Assembly (NCBI GenBank): GCA_951813295.1
Contig: CATOTI010000002.1
Coordinates: forward strand, 1,736,001-1,800,000
DNA length: 64,000 bases
Source of the DNA: an uncultured Pseudomonadales bacterium
Lineage (GTDB): Bacteria > Pseudomonadota > Gammaproteobacteria > Pseudomonadales > Azotimanducaceae
Reading direction: 5' to 3'
Shown: piece after piece, positions 1 through 8,856 of the stretch
Position numbering within the stretch: position 1 is the first letter of the stretch
Layout of the letters: every line of letters begins with the position of its first letter
Program-made: the position numbers and the translations under genes
Notes under the pieces: generated by a model
Databases searched by the model: none
The model's input: only the letters and a program-made list of their open reading frames with translations
What the model was told of the DNA's origin: nothing

Positions 1-1
1 A

Positions 2-202
2 AACGAATCGGTGATCTACTTCACGGTCGACGACATCGACGCCTCGTACAGCGGCCTGATCGATCGCGGCGCCTCGTTCGTCTCCGCGCCGCACCTGATC
101 CATCGACACGAGGACGGCGTCGAGGAATGGATGGCGTTCTTCGAGGATCCCGAGGCGCGACTCCTCGGCCTCATGAGCCGTCGTAAGCGTTCGGCCGACT
201 AG
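2..202 (+). CDS. VOC-family (glyoxalase/bleomycin-resistance fold) protein, C-terminal fragment
   Basis: The reading frame is open from the first bases of the window, so the gene starts outside it; 66 codons are visible. The sequence IYFTVDDIDA, then a region with HRHEDG, then WMAFFEDPEARLLGL, matches the closing beta-strand and the F-x-DPEG-N-x-like end of vicinal oxygen chelate proteins. These bind a metal and act as lyases, dioxygenases or drug-binding proteins; which one cannot be told from a fragment. Its stop codon overlaps the end of the convergent lipase gene by four bases. Confidence 0.7.
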   Translation, partial: NESVIYFTVDDIDASYSGLIDRGASFVSAPHLIHRHEDGVEEWMAFFEDPEARLLGLMSRRKRSAD

Positions 203-1029
203 CCTTTCCCCTCCGCGGAGTGACCCTCGGCTGCGTTTCGAATCGCCGCGATGTAACGATCGATATCGTGATCCTCGATGCCTTCGAGCTGCCGATCTCC
301 AATGTTCGAGAGGATGTCGGTAGTCGTATCGAGGAACCGATACCACCATTTCATGTCGGTCGAGATGTCGCCGTCCTGATCGATGTAATGGAGGCTGCCG
401 ACATGGCTGTACCCCATGATCCGCGCGGGTACGCGCGAGACGATGTCGGATGCGTTCTGGAACCGGAAATAGCGCGCCTTGGCCTCGACATTGAACGTCC
501 GCGCAAACTCCCGAGATCCGGCGCGCGGTTGGCCGAACGTATAAACGCCGTAGAGCACCTCGTCACGTTCGATGAGCCGTGCCGCGGCAATCGTCGCCAT
601 CGCACCGCCCAAGCTGTGCCCGGTCAGCCAGAGCCCCAGGTGTTCGCCAGACCGCGCCGCGCGGACCTCGCCGATGCGTGACTCCATGTCCGGAAAGACG
701 TCGAGCATCGACTCGTAGAACCCGCGGTGGACCTTGCCGAGCGGCCCGTCGGTCGGAAAGGCATTGAGGTTGTCGAACCAGTCACGTCCCTCGTCGGTGC
801 CGCGAAACGCACCGATCAGATAGTCGTCGTGCTCGACGAGCATCGCCTGGGCGCTGTCTTTGTTGTACACGCGAACGCTGCGAAACCCCGGCCCTAGTGT
901 CTTCAACTGACGCAACATGCCGCGCTGGTTGAATTGCCCGTCGCGGGCGTAGACGAATTTCGACACGCTCGCGAGCCAATACGCGTTCACCGCGTCGTAC
1001 TGCGTCGTGTCGTGATTGAACCGGTCCAT
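199..1029 (-). CDS. Class 3 lipase family protein
   Basis: A 276-residue alpha/beta hydrolase of the fungal-type (class 3) lipase family, expected to hydrolyse acylglycerols or other esters. The nucleophile elbow GHSLGG places the catalytic Ser at about residue 139; the FRGTDE segment near 75-80 is the usual oxyanion region of this family, and the later NASDIVSRVP and GYSHVGSLHY segments supply the likely Asp and His. No clear signal peptide is seen, so it may be cytoplasmic. It lies 29 bp downstream of an enoyl-CoA hydratase on the same strand and is probably co-transcribed with it. A GAGG lies about 10 bases before the ATG. Confidence 0.85.
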   Translation of the reverse strand: MDRFNHDTTQYDAVNAYWLASVSKFVYARDGQFNQRGMLRQLKTLGPGFRSVRVYNKDSAQAMLVEHDDYLIGAFRGTDEGRDWFDNLNAFPTDGPLGKVHRGFYESMLDVFPDMESRIGEVRAARSGEHLGLWLTGHSLGGAMATIAAARLIERDEVLYGVYTFGQPRAGSREFARTFNVEAKARYFRFQNASDIVSRVPARIMGYSHVGSLHYIDQDGDISTDMKWWYRFLDTTTDILSNIGDRQLEGIEDHDIDRYIAAIRNAAEGHSAEGKG

Positions 1030-1058
1030 AGCTGGCCTCGTCGGGAACGCGCAGCGCG

Positions 1059-1808
1059 CTAAAGGTGACTGAAATCCGCCGCGCGTTTCTCTCGAAACGC
1101 GGCGATCGCTTCGCGATTCGCAGGCCCACCCGACAACGCCGCAAGTGCCTGGCTTTCCGCGTCGACCACGGCGAGAAGGCGTTCTTTATAGGGGCCGATG
1201 ATGAGTCGCTTGGCGCTCTTGAGCGAATCACTGGGGAGAGCCGCGAAGGTGGCGGCCCGCGCCTCGACCGACTCGAGAAACCCCTCGTCCGGCAAAACGT
1301 CCAGCACCAGGCCCCATTCCTTGCACTGAGCCGCCGTCATCCACTCCGACGACATGAGCATCCACATCGCACGCTGGCGTCCCATCAAGGCGGGAAACGT
1401 CATCGTGCTCCCAGCTTCCGCAACGAGCCCCAGCGTCGAGAACGGACACCGGAGCCGGGCGCTCTTTGCCATGAAGGCAAAATCGGCAAGCCCGCAGATC
1501 GTCGCGCCGATGCCGACGCCGAGTCCATTGATCGCGAGCAGGAAAGGCTTCTCGAAATCGACGATCGTGCGGATGAGCCCGGCAAAACCATGTTTCGGCG
1601 CTTCTGCCGCGCGCCCGGCGAGATCCGCACCCGCCGAAAAGGCACGACCGTTGCCCGTCAGGACCACCGCTTTGACGCGCCCGTCGTTGCCCGCGTCGAT
1701 CAATGCATCCGCGAGAGCGTCGTACTGCGGGTTGTTGAAAGCATTCAGCGCGTCCGGTCGATTGAGTCCGAGCGTTCTGACACCGTGCGTGTCCGATAGG
1801 GTGACCAC
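1059..1808 (-). CDS. Enoyl-CoA hydratase/isomerase family protein
   Basis: A 249-residue crotonase-fold protein, expected to hydrate or isomerise an acyl-CoA. The oxyanion-hole segment GNGRAFSAGADLAG lies near residues 51-64, and GLGVGIGATICGLADFAF follows near 95-112. The family catalytic Glu position appears kept in VAEAGSTM. The GTG start at 1808 has a strong AGGAGG upstream. It follows the acyl-CoA dehydrogenase gene by 22 bp on the same strand, which suggests a small acyl-CoA degradation operon that ends with the lipase. The substrate cannot be read from sequence. Confidence 0.88.
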   Translation of the reverse strand: MVTLSDTHGVRTLGLNRPDALNAFNNPQYDALADALIDAGNDGRVKAVVLTGNGRAFSAGADLAGRAAEAPKHGFAGLIRTIVDFEKPFLLAINGLGVGIGATICGLADFAFMAKSARLRCPFSTLGLVAEAGSTMTFPALMGRQRAMWMLMSSEWMTAAQCKEWGLVLDVLPDEGFLESVEARAATFAALPSDSLKSAKRLIIGPYKERLLAVVDAESQALAALSGGPANREAIAAFREKRAADFSHL

Positions 1809-1830
1809 GTCTCCTCCTGGGTTCCGCCCG

Positions 1831-3057
1831 CTAGAGCGGCAGTTCGCCGACCGCGCGATTGACGCTGCCGGTCTCGTTGTAACTACGCATCACCATGTCG
1901 GCGATCCGCATCAGGTGTACCTCGTCGGAACCATCGGCGATGCGCGCCCATCGTGCGCTGATCAGCATCTGCGCGAGGGGCGAGTCGTTGGAATAGCCGA
2001 GCGCACCGTGCACCTGCAACGCCCGGTCGACCGTCTTCCAGAGCGTGTTCGCGACATGGTGTTTCGCCATCGAAACCTCGGAGCGGAAATCCATGCCGTT
2101 TTCTATTTTGTAGGCCGCGTGCAGCACCATGAGTTTCGAGGAATACAGCTCGAGCGCACTCTCGGACATCATCCACTGAATGCCCTGCTTCTCGGAGAGC
2201 AGCGACCCATGCGCATAGCGTTTTTGTGCCCGGTCGACGAGCATTTCGAGGGCCTGCTCGATCTGACCGATCCAACGCATGCAATGCGCGAGCCGGGCAG
2301 GGCCCAGGCGCACCTGGCCGAGCTTGTGACCGCCGCCTTGCTCGCCCAGCATGTTTTCCGCGGGAACGCGAACGTCGGTGTAGCGGATCTCGGGATGCCC
2401 GCCACCGCCGCCCATCGTCGACACGTCACGCACGATCTCGAACCCGGACGCGTCGGTCGGCACGATGAACGCGCTGTTACGCGCCTGTGCGATCTCGGCA
2501 TCGGGATCGGTACGCGCGATCACGATCGCGAAGTCCGCACCATGGGCACCCGAGGTGAACCACTTGTGGCCGTTGATCACCCATTCGTCGCCCTCGCGAA
2601 CGGCGGACGTCTGAATCTGCGTCGGATCCGACCCGGCGACCTCCGGTTCCGTCATCGAGAAGCAGCTGCGCATCGTTCCTTCGCAGAGCGGTCGCAGGAA
2701 CTTCTCCTTCTGATCCGCCGTGCCGAAGTGCAGGAGGGTGTGCATGTTGCCTTCGTCCGGCGCCTGGCAGTTGATGAGGTAGGGCCCCATCGGCGTTTTG
2801 ACGGCTTCCGCCGACATCGCGGCGACGGCCGTGATGCCGAGACCCATGCCACCCCACTCCTCGGGCATGTGCGGTGCCCAGAGTCCGCGGTTTTTCGCGA
2901 CATCGCGAAGTTCATAGATGACCTTGCGCCACTCATCACCCGGCGCGCCACGATCACGCAGATCGTCCATCCGGGGCTTCACCGTGTCGGTCATGAACTT
3001 CTTGACCAACATCCGCGCGTCTTCGACGTCATCGGGAAACGTAAAGTCGATCGCCAT
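1831..3057 (-). CDS. Acyl-CoA dehydrogenase family protein
   Basis: A 408-residue FAD-dependent acyl-CoA dehydrogenase. The ATG at 3057 (MAIDFTFPDD) is chosen over an upstream extension because it begins at the normal family N-terminus and the total length is typical. Family segments seen are FSMTEPEVAGSDPTQIQT (FAD/substrate loop), WVINGHKWFTSGA, and the C-terminal ALGYSNDSPLAQM region. It heads a minus-strand operon with the enoyl-CoA hydratase and lipase. Its start codon lies only 34 bp from the divergent enoyl-CoA hydratase at 3092, so the two promoters must overlap coding sequence. Confidence 0.9.
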   Translation of the reverse strand: MAIDFTFPDDVEDARMLVKKFMTDTVKPRMDDLRDRGAPGDEWRKVIYELRDVAKNRGLWAPHMPEEWGGMGLGITAVAAMSAEAVKTPMGPYLINCQAPDEGNMHTLLHFGTADQKEKFLRPLCEGTMRSCFSMTEPEVAGSDPTQIQTSAVREGDEWVINGHKWFTSGAHGADFAIVIARTDPDAEIAQARNSAFIVPTDASGFEIVRDVSTMGGGGGHPEIRYTDVRVPAENMLGEQGGGHKLGQVRLGPARLAHCMRWIGQIEQALEMLVDRAQKRYAHGSLLSEKQGIQWMMSESALELYSSKLMVLHAAYKIENGMDFRSEVSMAKHHVANTLWKTVDRALQVHGALGYSNDSPLAQMLISARWARIADGSDEVHLMRIADMVMRSYNETGSVNRAVGELPL

Positions 3058-3091
3058 AGAATGCTCACTCCCAAGATGAGGGCGAGAATAC

Positions 3092-3883
3092 ATGAGCGAG
3101 GAAGTACTCAAGCTCGAGAATGTCGGCAACGTGGCGGTGATGACGATGAACCGCCCGGAAAAGCTGAATGCGTTGTCGGATGATCTGCGCGACGCGATGC
3201 TCGAGGCACTGATCGAGATCAAGAACGACGACGGCGTTCGCGCGGCCGTCATCACGGGGGCGGGACGTGGTTTCTGCGCCGGCGCGGATCTGACCTCGGG
3301 TGCGAACCCGCCGCCGCCCGGGCAGAACGACCACCTCGACGATCTCGGCTGGGTTGGTCGCCAGGCGCTCACCGTCTACGGCCTCAACAAACCCCTCATC
3401 GCCGCGATGAACGGCGTCGCGGCTGGGGCCGGCATGAGCCTCGCGTGCGGCTGCGATATGCGGATCGGCTCGAGCAACTCGCGCTTCAAGGTCGTCTTCA
3501 TCGAACGCAACCTCTCACCCGACTCAGGCTTGAGCTTCTTCTTGCCACGCATCGTCGGCTATTCCCGCGCGGCGGATCTCATCTACACGAGTCGCGGTGT
3601 CGACGCCGAGGAGGCCTACCGCATTGGCCTCCTCGATCGGCTGGTCGAACCCGGAGAGGAACTCGCGGCCGCCGTCGAAGTGGCGGAGCAGATGGCACAG
3701 TGGCCGCCGCTCGCGCTGCGGATGTCAAAACGGGTCCTGCAACACAACGTCGAGGTGCCGCTGGAGGACGCGGTTCGATACGAACTCACGAGCCTCGCCT
3801 ACGGCAATCGCGCAACGAACGACGCGAAGGAGTCGCGCGCCGCGTTCCTCGAGAAGCGCAAGCCCAGCTACACCGGCACCTGA
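3092..3883 (+). CDS. Enoyl-CoA hydratase/isomerase family protein (PaaG-like)
   Basis: A 263-residue crotonase-fold enzyme. GAGRGFCAGADLTS (about 56-69) and GVAAGAGMSLACGCDMR (about 109-125) form the acyl-CoA oxyanion pocket. The segment SPDSGLSFFLPRIVG, with Asp in place of one of the two hydratase glutamates, is common in PaaG/PaaB-type isomerases and hydratases. It is divergent from the acyl-CoA dehydrogenase and is followed 78 bp later by two SDR genes in the same direction. This suggests a route acting on a ring or branched acyl-CoA, but the substrate is not identified. Confidence 0.88.
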   Translation: MSEEVLKLENVGNVAVMTMNRPEKLNALSDDLRDAMLEALIEIKNDDGVRAAVITGAGRGFCAGADLTSGANPPPPGQNDHLDDLGWVGRQALTVYGLNKPLIAAMNGVAAGAGMSLACGCDMRIGSSNSRFKVVFIERNLSPDSGLSFFLPRIVGYSRAADLIYTSRGVDAEEAYRIGLLDRLVEPGEELAAAVEVAEQMAQWPPLALRMSKRVLQHNVEVPLEDAVRYELTSLAYGNRATNDAKESRAAFLEKRKPSYTGT

Positions 3884-3961
3884 TAGAACAACGTGGTCCA
3901 CGGGCGTCGCACGGGCGCTCGCGAAGCGCTTACACTCGACGCGCACCTATAGTTTCGGGGA

Positions 3962-4774
3962 GTGCCGGTGCTCGAAGAATTACGCCTTGATAGTCGAAAT
4001 ATCGTCGTCACCGGCGCCGGGCGTGGCCTCGGCCGCGCCATGGCGAAAGCCCTCGCCGCCGCGGGCGCCAACGTGCTCGTCGCTGCAAGGACGTCAGAAC
4101 AGGTCGAGCAGACGATCGATGAGATTACCACCGAGGGCGGACGCGCCGAGCCCAGCCTGACCGACGTCACCGATTCTCGACAGGTCGAGGCGATGGTCGA
4201 TAAATGCATCGACACCTTCGGCTCGATCGACGTGATGATCTCCAATGCCGGCGGCGGCGGCGTGCAGGGCAACTGGGATTTCTGGGAGTACCCGGACGAA
4301 GCATTCGAGACCGTGCTCGCGACGAATCTCAAGAGCAATTTCTACTGTGGTCGCGCCGCGGCACGCTACATGGTCGAGTCGGGCGATGGCGGCGTCATCA
4401 TCAACACGAGCTCCGGCACGGCGCTCCGGGGCAACAAGTCGTTCGCCTACCCGACGGCCAAAGGTGGGCAGATCAGTCTGACCAAGAGCATGGCAACCAT
4501 GCTCGGACCGCACGGCATCCGCGTGAACGTCATCATCCCGGGCTTCGTCTCGCAAGCCCCGGCAGAGACGGAACAGGAAATCGAATTGCGCTACCAGCGC
4601 GGGCAAAACATTCCCGTCAGACGCCTCGGCGAATGGTGGGAACTCGGCCCGCTGGCCGTCTTTCTCGCATCCGATGCATCCAAATACGTCACGGGTCAGG
4701 AGTTCATCATCGACGGCGGCGGCCTCGCCGGGGGACTCGGTCCCACCGGTTTCGTGCCATCGAGCGAGGCCTGA
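3962..4774 (+). CDS. SDR-family NAD(P)-dependent oxidoreductase
   Basis: A 270-residue classical short-chain dehydrogenase. The cofactor motif TGAGRGLGRAMA lies near residues 18-29, NAGGGGVQ follows the fourth strand, and the catalytic set is complete: SSGT for Ser and YPTAK for Tyr-x3-Lys. The C-terminus GQEFIIDGGGLAGGLG is the usual dinucleotide-site end. The start is a GTG. The next SDR gene begins one base after its stop codon, so the two are translationally coupled. The substrate is unknown. Confidence 0.88.
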   Translation: MPVLEELRLDSRNIVVTGAGRGLGRAMAKALAAAGANVLVAARTSEQVEQTIDEITTEGGRAEPSLTDVTDSRQVEAMVDKCIDTFGSIDVMISNAGGGGVQGNWDFWEYPDEAFETVLATNLKSNFYCGRAAARYMVESGDGGVIINTSSGTALRGNKSFAYPTAKGGQISLTKSMATMLGPHGIRVNVIIPGFVSQAPAETEQEIELRYQRGQNIPVRRLGEWWELGPLAVFLASDASKYVTGQEFIIDGGGLAGGLGPTGFVPSSEA

Positions 4775-4775
4775 A

Positions 4776-5414
4776 ATGGATCATTTCGAACTAGACGGCA
4801 AAGCCGCGACGATCGTCGGGGCGGATAACCCCGCCGGTAGCGCCATTGCGACGGCCTTGGGCGAAGCCGGCGCCGATGTCACCAGCATCGAGAACGTCGA
4901 CGATATTCGGGGTCCGCTCGATTGCCTCGTGTGCGACCTCGATCACTTTGTCGCCAAACCCATCGAAGCCATCGACGACAACGACCTGGCCGATGTCCTG
5001 AACAAGAACTTCGTCGACGTCTTCCGCGCCGTACGGACCGCGAAGACGAACATGCGCGAGGGCGGAAGAATCGTCATCGTGACGAGCGTTCTGGGCCAGC
5101 GTGGCTTGCCGAACTGTTCCGCCTATTCCGCCGCCCACGGGGCGACGCAGAATTTCATCCGTGCGGCCGCACAGGAACTCGCACCGCTCGCGATCTCGAT
5201 CAACGGGATCGAGCTCGGTTGGATGGATTGGATGGACGACCGCATCGACCCGACCGACGAGAACGCCGAACGGGCGGTGCGCTTCACAATCCTGAAGCGG
5301 CGCGGTCGCGCCGAGGAAGTCGGCGCCCTGGCCGTCTGGCTATCAGGCACCGGCGCCGGCTTCGTCACGGGGCAGATGTTCGCCGTCGACGGCGGACTCA
5401 CCCAACACCTGTAG
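4776..5414 (+). CDS. Degenerate SDR-family protein
   Basis: A 212-residue Rossmann-fold protein starting at the ATG at 4776, one base after the preceding SDR. It is shorter than normal SDRs (about 245-270) and departs from the catalytic consensus. The glycine-rich loop is ATIVGADNPAGSA rather than TGxxxGxG, the NNAG motif is absent, and the Tyr-x3-Lys pair is AYSAAH, with His in place of Lys. The C-terminal GQMFAVDGGLTQ is still SDR-like. Tight coupling to an intact SDR suggests a non-catalytic or heterodimer partner; that role is inference. Confidence 0.8.
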   Translation: MDHFELDGKAATIVGADNPAGSAIATALGEAGADVTSIENVDDIRGPLDCLVCDLDHFVAKPIEAIDDNDLADVLNKNFVDVFRAVRTAKTNMREGGRIVIVTSVLGQRGLPNCSAYSAAHGATQNFIRAAAQELAPLAISINGIELGWMDWMDDRIDPTDENAERAVRFTILKRRGRAEEVGALAVWLSGTGAGFVTGQMFAVDGGLTQHL

Positions 5415-5448
5415 TTTTCTGATTGCGTCTTACTCTGGAGAGATAGTT

Positions 5449-5880
5449 ATGCGCGCTTTTTCCATCACCGCGGTTGCCGCGGCGTTACTCGTCGTCGCCG
5501 TCCCGGCCCAAGCCGACGAAGCGGCCATCGAGTATCGCCAGCACGTGCTGTCGTCCATGGGCGGCCACATGCAGGGCCTCGTCAAGCTCCTGCGCCAGCA
5601 GGTACCACACCAGTCGCACATGCCAGTCCACGTCAACGGTATCGCCACGATCAGCCAGGTCGTCGGTGACATCTTCGCGGCTGAAGCCCCCGGCGGCGAC
5701 GCGCTGGACGGTATCTGGGAGAACCCGGACGACTTCGGCAGCAAGGTGAGCGCACTGCAGGAAGCCGCGGCGAACCTGAAGGCGGCGATGGATTCGGGCG
5801 ACATGGGCGCGTTCGGCGGTGCCGTGCAGGGCGTCGGCCAGGCATGCAAAGGCTGCCACGACAACTACCGAGCCGAATAG
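5449..5880 (+). CDS. Cytochrome c' (class II c-type cytochrome)
   Basis: A 143-residue periplasmic heme protein. An N-terminal signal peptide (MRAFSITAVAAALLVVAVPAQA) is followed by a four-helix-bundle-like sequence. A single CKGCH heme-attachment motif lies eight residues from the C-terminus, the class II layout. GGAGAG-like SD sequence (ctggagagatagtt) precedes the ATG. Members carry electrons or bind NO. A cytochrome b561-type membrane protein is encoded nearby at 7203-7841 on the other strand and could be a redox partner, though the two are not in one operon. Confidence 0.88.
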   Translation: MRAFSITAVAAALLVVAVPAQADEAAIEYRQHVLSSMGGHMQGLVKLLRQQVPHQSHMPVHVNGIATISQVVGDIFAAEAPGGDALDGIWENPDDFGSKVSALQEAAANLKAAMDSGDMGAFGGAVQGVGQACKGCHDNYRAE

Positions 5881-5901
5881 CGCGGCAACGCCCGGCGTGA
5901 G

Positions 5902-7206
5902 ATGAAAGATCACGCCGGCACCATCTCTGGGCTCGCGTCCTGGCAGGCGCGGGTTTCAGAGCGCATCGCACGCCTCGTCGCCGAGACGGGTATCGGCGCT
6001 TTAGCGCTGGCCATCCGCCGCGACGGTGAACTCATCTACGGCGAAGGGTTCGACGACGACGTCTCGATCGATACGCTCTTTCCGAGCTGCTCCGCCGCCA
6101 AACCCATCACCGCGCTCCTGGCATTGCGCTGCGTGGACGACGGTCTTCTCGCACTTGATCGTCCGATCACGGACTACCTGCCACGACTGACCTCCCCGCC
6201 GGGCGGTGACGTACGACGGGTCACGTTGAGACATCTGCTCTCGCATCATTCGGGCCTGTCCTCCGACCCCGACTTCGCAGCGATCTTCTTCGACGATCCC
6301 ACAGTCGCGCTCGAGTGGCATGTCTATGACGAGATTCCGCGTCTGGCGGCCATCGAACCGGGCGCGGCGCCGATCTATTCGAATCCCGGCTTCAACCTCG
6401 CCGGATACCTGGCGGCCGAAGCACGGCGTACCGATTTCGCAACGGTCGTCCGTGACGTTGTACTCGAACCGCTCGGTATGTCGCGTACGACCTACGATCC
6501 CGAGTCCATCCTCGCCGCAGAACCCCTCACAACGTTGCCGCCGGACGTCGAACGCGCCGCGCCCATTCCCTATCCCGCAGGCGGTGCGCTGACGACGGCG
6601 CGCGACATGACCCGTCTCGGCTCGAGCCTCGCCGGTGCGGGTCCGACGATTGTCGGCGCTCGAAGTCGAGCACTCATGCAAGCCGTGCACGTCGACGCCC
6701 GCACGCGCGCACCCCGCTGGTATGGGCTCGGCCTCTCAATCGGTCGCGACAACGAACAGTACGGCGGCTGGCAGCCGTTGATGCACGGCGGCGGCGGTTT
6801 CGGCTGCGGCGCCAGTCTCGTGGTCCTACCGGAACAGAACATCGCCGCCGCAGTGCTCTTCAATCACGCCGCGGGCTACGCGGTGAATCTAATGGATCTG
6901 CTCGTCGACCTGATCGGTCGTGGCGACCGGGCGGTCGAGAGAGAACCCGACGTATTCTTTCCTGGTCGGTACGTCGGCTGCATTCCGTCTGACGGTTTCC
7001 CGGCAAGCCTCGAAGTGCTCGAAGATGGCGACCAACGTTTTCTATCGATCGACGGAGCACAAGCCCTGCTGACGGAAATCAGCGGCAGCGTCTTCACTAC
7101 AGAAGAAGGAACAACGATCGGCTTCGACGGCGCGGGTCGTTTTTCGATGCTCGACCCCTACGGCATCGGACTCGTCAGCGCATTGCCCTTCGAACGCGTG
7201 TCCTAG
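5902..7206 (+). CDS. Serine hydrolase, beta-lactamase/DD-peptidase (class C) family
   Basis: A 434-residue member of the serine beta-lactamase-like family. The catalytic SxxK tetrad is SAAK, in FPSCSAAKPITALLALR near residue 65-75, and the YxN motif is YSN in PIYSNPGFNLAGY near 155. HLLSHHSGL is the family segment after the first motif. No signal peptide is obvious, so it may be a cytoplasmic esterase rather than a cell-wall enzyme. It begins 21 bp after the cytochrome c' gene and overlaps the convergent cytochrome b gene by four bases. The substrate is not known. Confidence 0.85.
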   Translation: MKDHAGTISGLASWQARVSERIARLVAETGIGALALAIRRDGELIYGEGFDDDVSIDTLFPSCSAAKPITALLALRCVDDGLLALDRPITDYLPRLTSPPGGDVRRVTLRHLLSHHSGLSSDPDFAAIFFDDPTVALEWHVYDEIPRLAAIEPGAAPIYSNPGFNLAGYLAAEARRTDFATVVRDVVLEPLGMSRTTYDPESILAAEPLTTLPPDVERAAPIPYPAGGALTTARDMTRLGSSLAGAGPTIVGARSRALMQAVHVDARTRAPRWYGLGLSIGRDNEQYGGWQPLMHGGGGFGCGASLVVLPEQNIAAAVLFNHAAGYAVNLMDLLVDLIGRGDRAVEREPDVFFPGRYVGCIPSDGFPASLEVLEDGDQRFLSIDGAQALLTEISGSVFTTEEGTTIGFDGAGRFSMLDPYGIGLVSALPFERVS

Positions 7207-7841
7207 ATCGCTTCGATCCCGTAAACGACCGCGACCGCCAGGATCGCGGTGACGAGGGCTCGAACAAAAAAGGATTCGGTCGCTTCGAGTTCGAGTGGCT
7301 TCATCCCGGTGATCATCGAACGCGGATGGTGGGGACCACCTCGCACCGCATACACCAGATGCGCCAACAGGTGGACGCCGATCGCGACCAGAATCCCCCA
7401 GAAGACGCGATTGTGGACCCAGGTGAAATCGCGCGCGGTCTCGATTTCCACCGACCGGGTAAGCGGACCCTCCGTGAAAATTTCGTCGGTCGCGAAGAGC
7501 CCGGTAGAGGCCTGAACGAACACCATCGCGACGAGCAGGAGCGCAAGCGCCGCGCCCGGCGGCGTGCGTGGCGTGTCTATCGATGCGTCACCGCGAAAGT
7601 ACGCGAGCATCGCCTTCGGCGACGTCTTGAACCATCCCGCGCGGGCATAACGGCCGCCCCAGATCGCCCAACCAATGCGGAACGCGAGCAGTCCGCAGAT
7701 CGTGAGGCCCGAACGAACGTGCCACTCGAGCCAGCTGATGTCGCCGTCGAGGCCGGTGTAGAGCGAGAAGCCGACACAGATCGCAAACGCCCAGTGCCAG
7801 AGGCGGAGCGGCAGATCCCAGATCGTCTTCGGCTCAGTCAA
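7203..7841 (-). CDS. Cytochrome b561 / Ni,Fe-hydrogenase b-type cytochrome family membrane protein
   Basis: A 212-residue integral membrane diheme cytochrome b. Likely heme-ligand histidines sit in LRLWHWAF near the N-terminus, in WLEWHVRSG, and in WVHNRVFWGILVAIGVHLLAHLVY. About four to five membrane segments are visible, including a final LVTAILAVAVVYGI helix. The family usually takes electrons from quinol or a dehydrogenase and passes them to soluble c-type cytochromes. Its ATG overlaps the stop of the upstream aldo/keto reductase gene by eight bases, so these two are co-translated. Confidence 0.85.
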   Translation of the reverse strand: MTEPKTIWDLPLRLWHWAFAICVGFSLYTGLDGDISWLEWHVRSGLTICGLLAFRIGWAIWGGRYARAGWFKTSPKAMLAYFRGDASIDTPRTPPGAALALLLVAMVFVQASTGLFATDEIFTEGPLTRSVEIETARDFTWVHNRVFWGILVAIGVHLLAHLVYAVRGGPHHPRSMITGMKPLELEATESFFVRALVTAILAVAVVYGIEAI

Positions 7842-8829
7842 TGGCGCGCACCAGGTCGTGTTCTTCGAGGTCCCGCCACAATGCCGGCGGGATCTCGGCG
7901 GCGACGAGTTCGAGGTTCTGTTCGACCTCGGCGACCGAACGCACGCCCGGGATCACGGCCGCGACGGCCGGATGGCGCAGCGGGTACTGAAGCGCTGCCG
8001 CGCGCGGGTCCACACCGTGGGCTTCACACATCCGACGGATTTTTTGCGCCTTCTCGTAGAGCTCATCCGACGACGGTTTGTAGTCGTAGGTCGCGAATCG
8101 GCGGTCATCGGTCGCCAGGATCCCGGAGTTGTAGGGGCCACCGATGATGATCGAGACGTTCCGGTCGACGCATTTCGGCAGGAAGGTGTCGAGGGGCTCC
8201 TGCTCGAGCAAAGTGAACCGACCGGCGAGCAGAAAGCAGTCCACGTCGATCAGATCCATGACGCGGCTGCAGACGAGCCACTCATTGACCCCGAGCCCGA
8301 TCGCTCGGACAACGCCTTGCTCGCGCAGGTCACGCAGCGCCAGCAAAGCACCCTTGATGGCCGTGTCGAAGATTCCCGGCTGGTCGTCGCCATGCGTCCA
8401 AACGTCGATGTCGTGGCAGAGCGCGATATCGATCCGATCGAGGCCCAAGCGCGTGAGGCTTTCATCGATCGATCGTTTAACCGCATCGTAGGAATAGTCG
8501 TAACGCACGGCGACCGGCTCGTCGTCGCGCATCATCTCGTTGCGTTGACCCTCGTCGAGGGGCACCAGCAATCGCCCGATCTTCGAGGACAGGACGAATT
8601 CGTCGCGGTCGAAGCCGCGCAGCACGCTGCCCAAGCGCTTCTCCGATAGCCCATGGCCGTAGAGCGGCGCCGTGTCGAAGTATCGAACGCCGCCGTCATG
8701 CGCGCGCGTCACGATGTTGTCGACGTCATCGTCCGTGATCCTCGAGCCGATCGCCCCCAGCGGCGCACCACCGAAGCCGAGTTCCGTCACTTCGATGTCC
8801 GTGCGACCAATCGTCCTGTTTCCGAGCAT
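7834..8829 (-). CDS. Aldo/keto reductase (L-fucose/D-threo-aldose dehydrogenase-like)
   Basis: A 331-residue TIM-barrel NAD(P)H oxidoreductase. The N-terminal IEVTELGFGGAPLG and YFDTAPLYGHGLSEKRLG carry the catalytic Asp and Tyr of the family. ALQYPLRHPAVAAVIPG near the C-terminus is the cofactor-binding end. Sequence style fits the subgroup that oxidises L-fucose, D-arabinose or galactose. It sits at the head of a minus-strand pair with the cytochrome b gene and follows the FG-GAP gene by 27 bp. The substrate assignment is tentative. Confidence 0.85.
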   Translation of the reverse strand: MLGNRTIGRTDIEVTELGFGGAPLGAIGSRITDDDVDNIVTRAHDGGVRYFDTAPLYGHGLSEKRLGSVLRGFDRDEFVLSSKIGRLLVPLDEGQRNEMMRDDEPVAVRYDYSYDAVKRSIDESLTRLGLDRIDIALCHDIDVWTHGDDQPGIFDTAIKGALLALRDLREQGVVRAIGLGVNEWLVCSRVMDLIDVDCFLLAGRFTLLEQEPLDTFLPKCVDRNVSIIIGGPYNSGILATDDRRFATYDYKPSSDELYEKAQKIRRMCEAHGVDPRAAALQYPLRHPAVAAVIPGVRSVAEVEQNLELVAAEIPPALWRDLEEHDLVRAID

Positions 8830-8856
8830 GCGTTCCTCCGTGTTCTTTCGTCCTTC

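Noticed and set aside
1354-3183. 609-residue plus-strand ORF
   Set aside because: It is the antisense shadow of the acyl-CoA dehydrogenase and enoyl-CoA hydratase genes, Arg- and His-rich, with no domain likeness.
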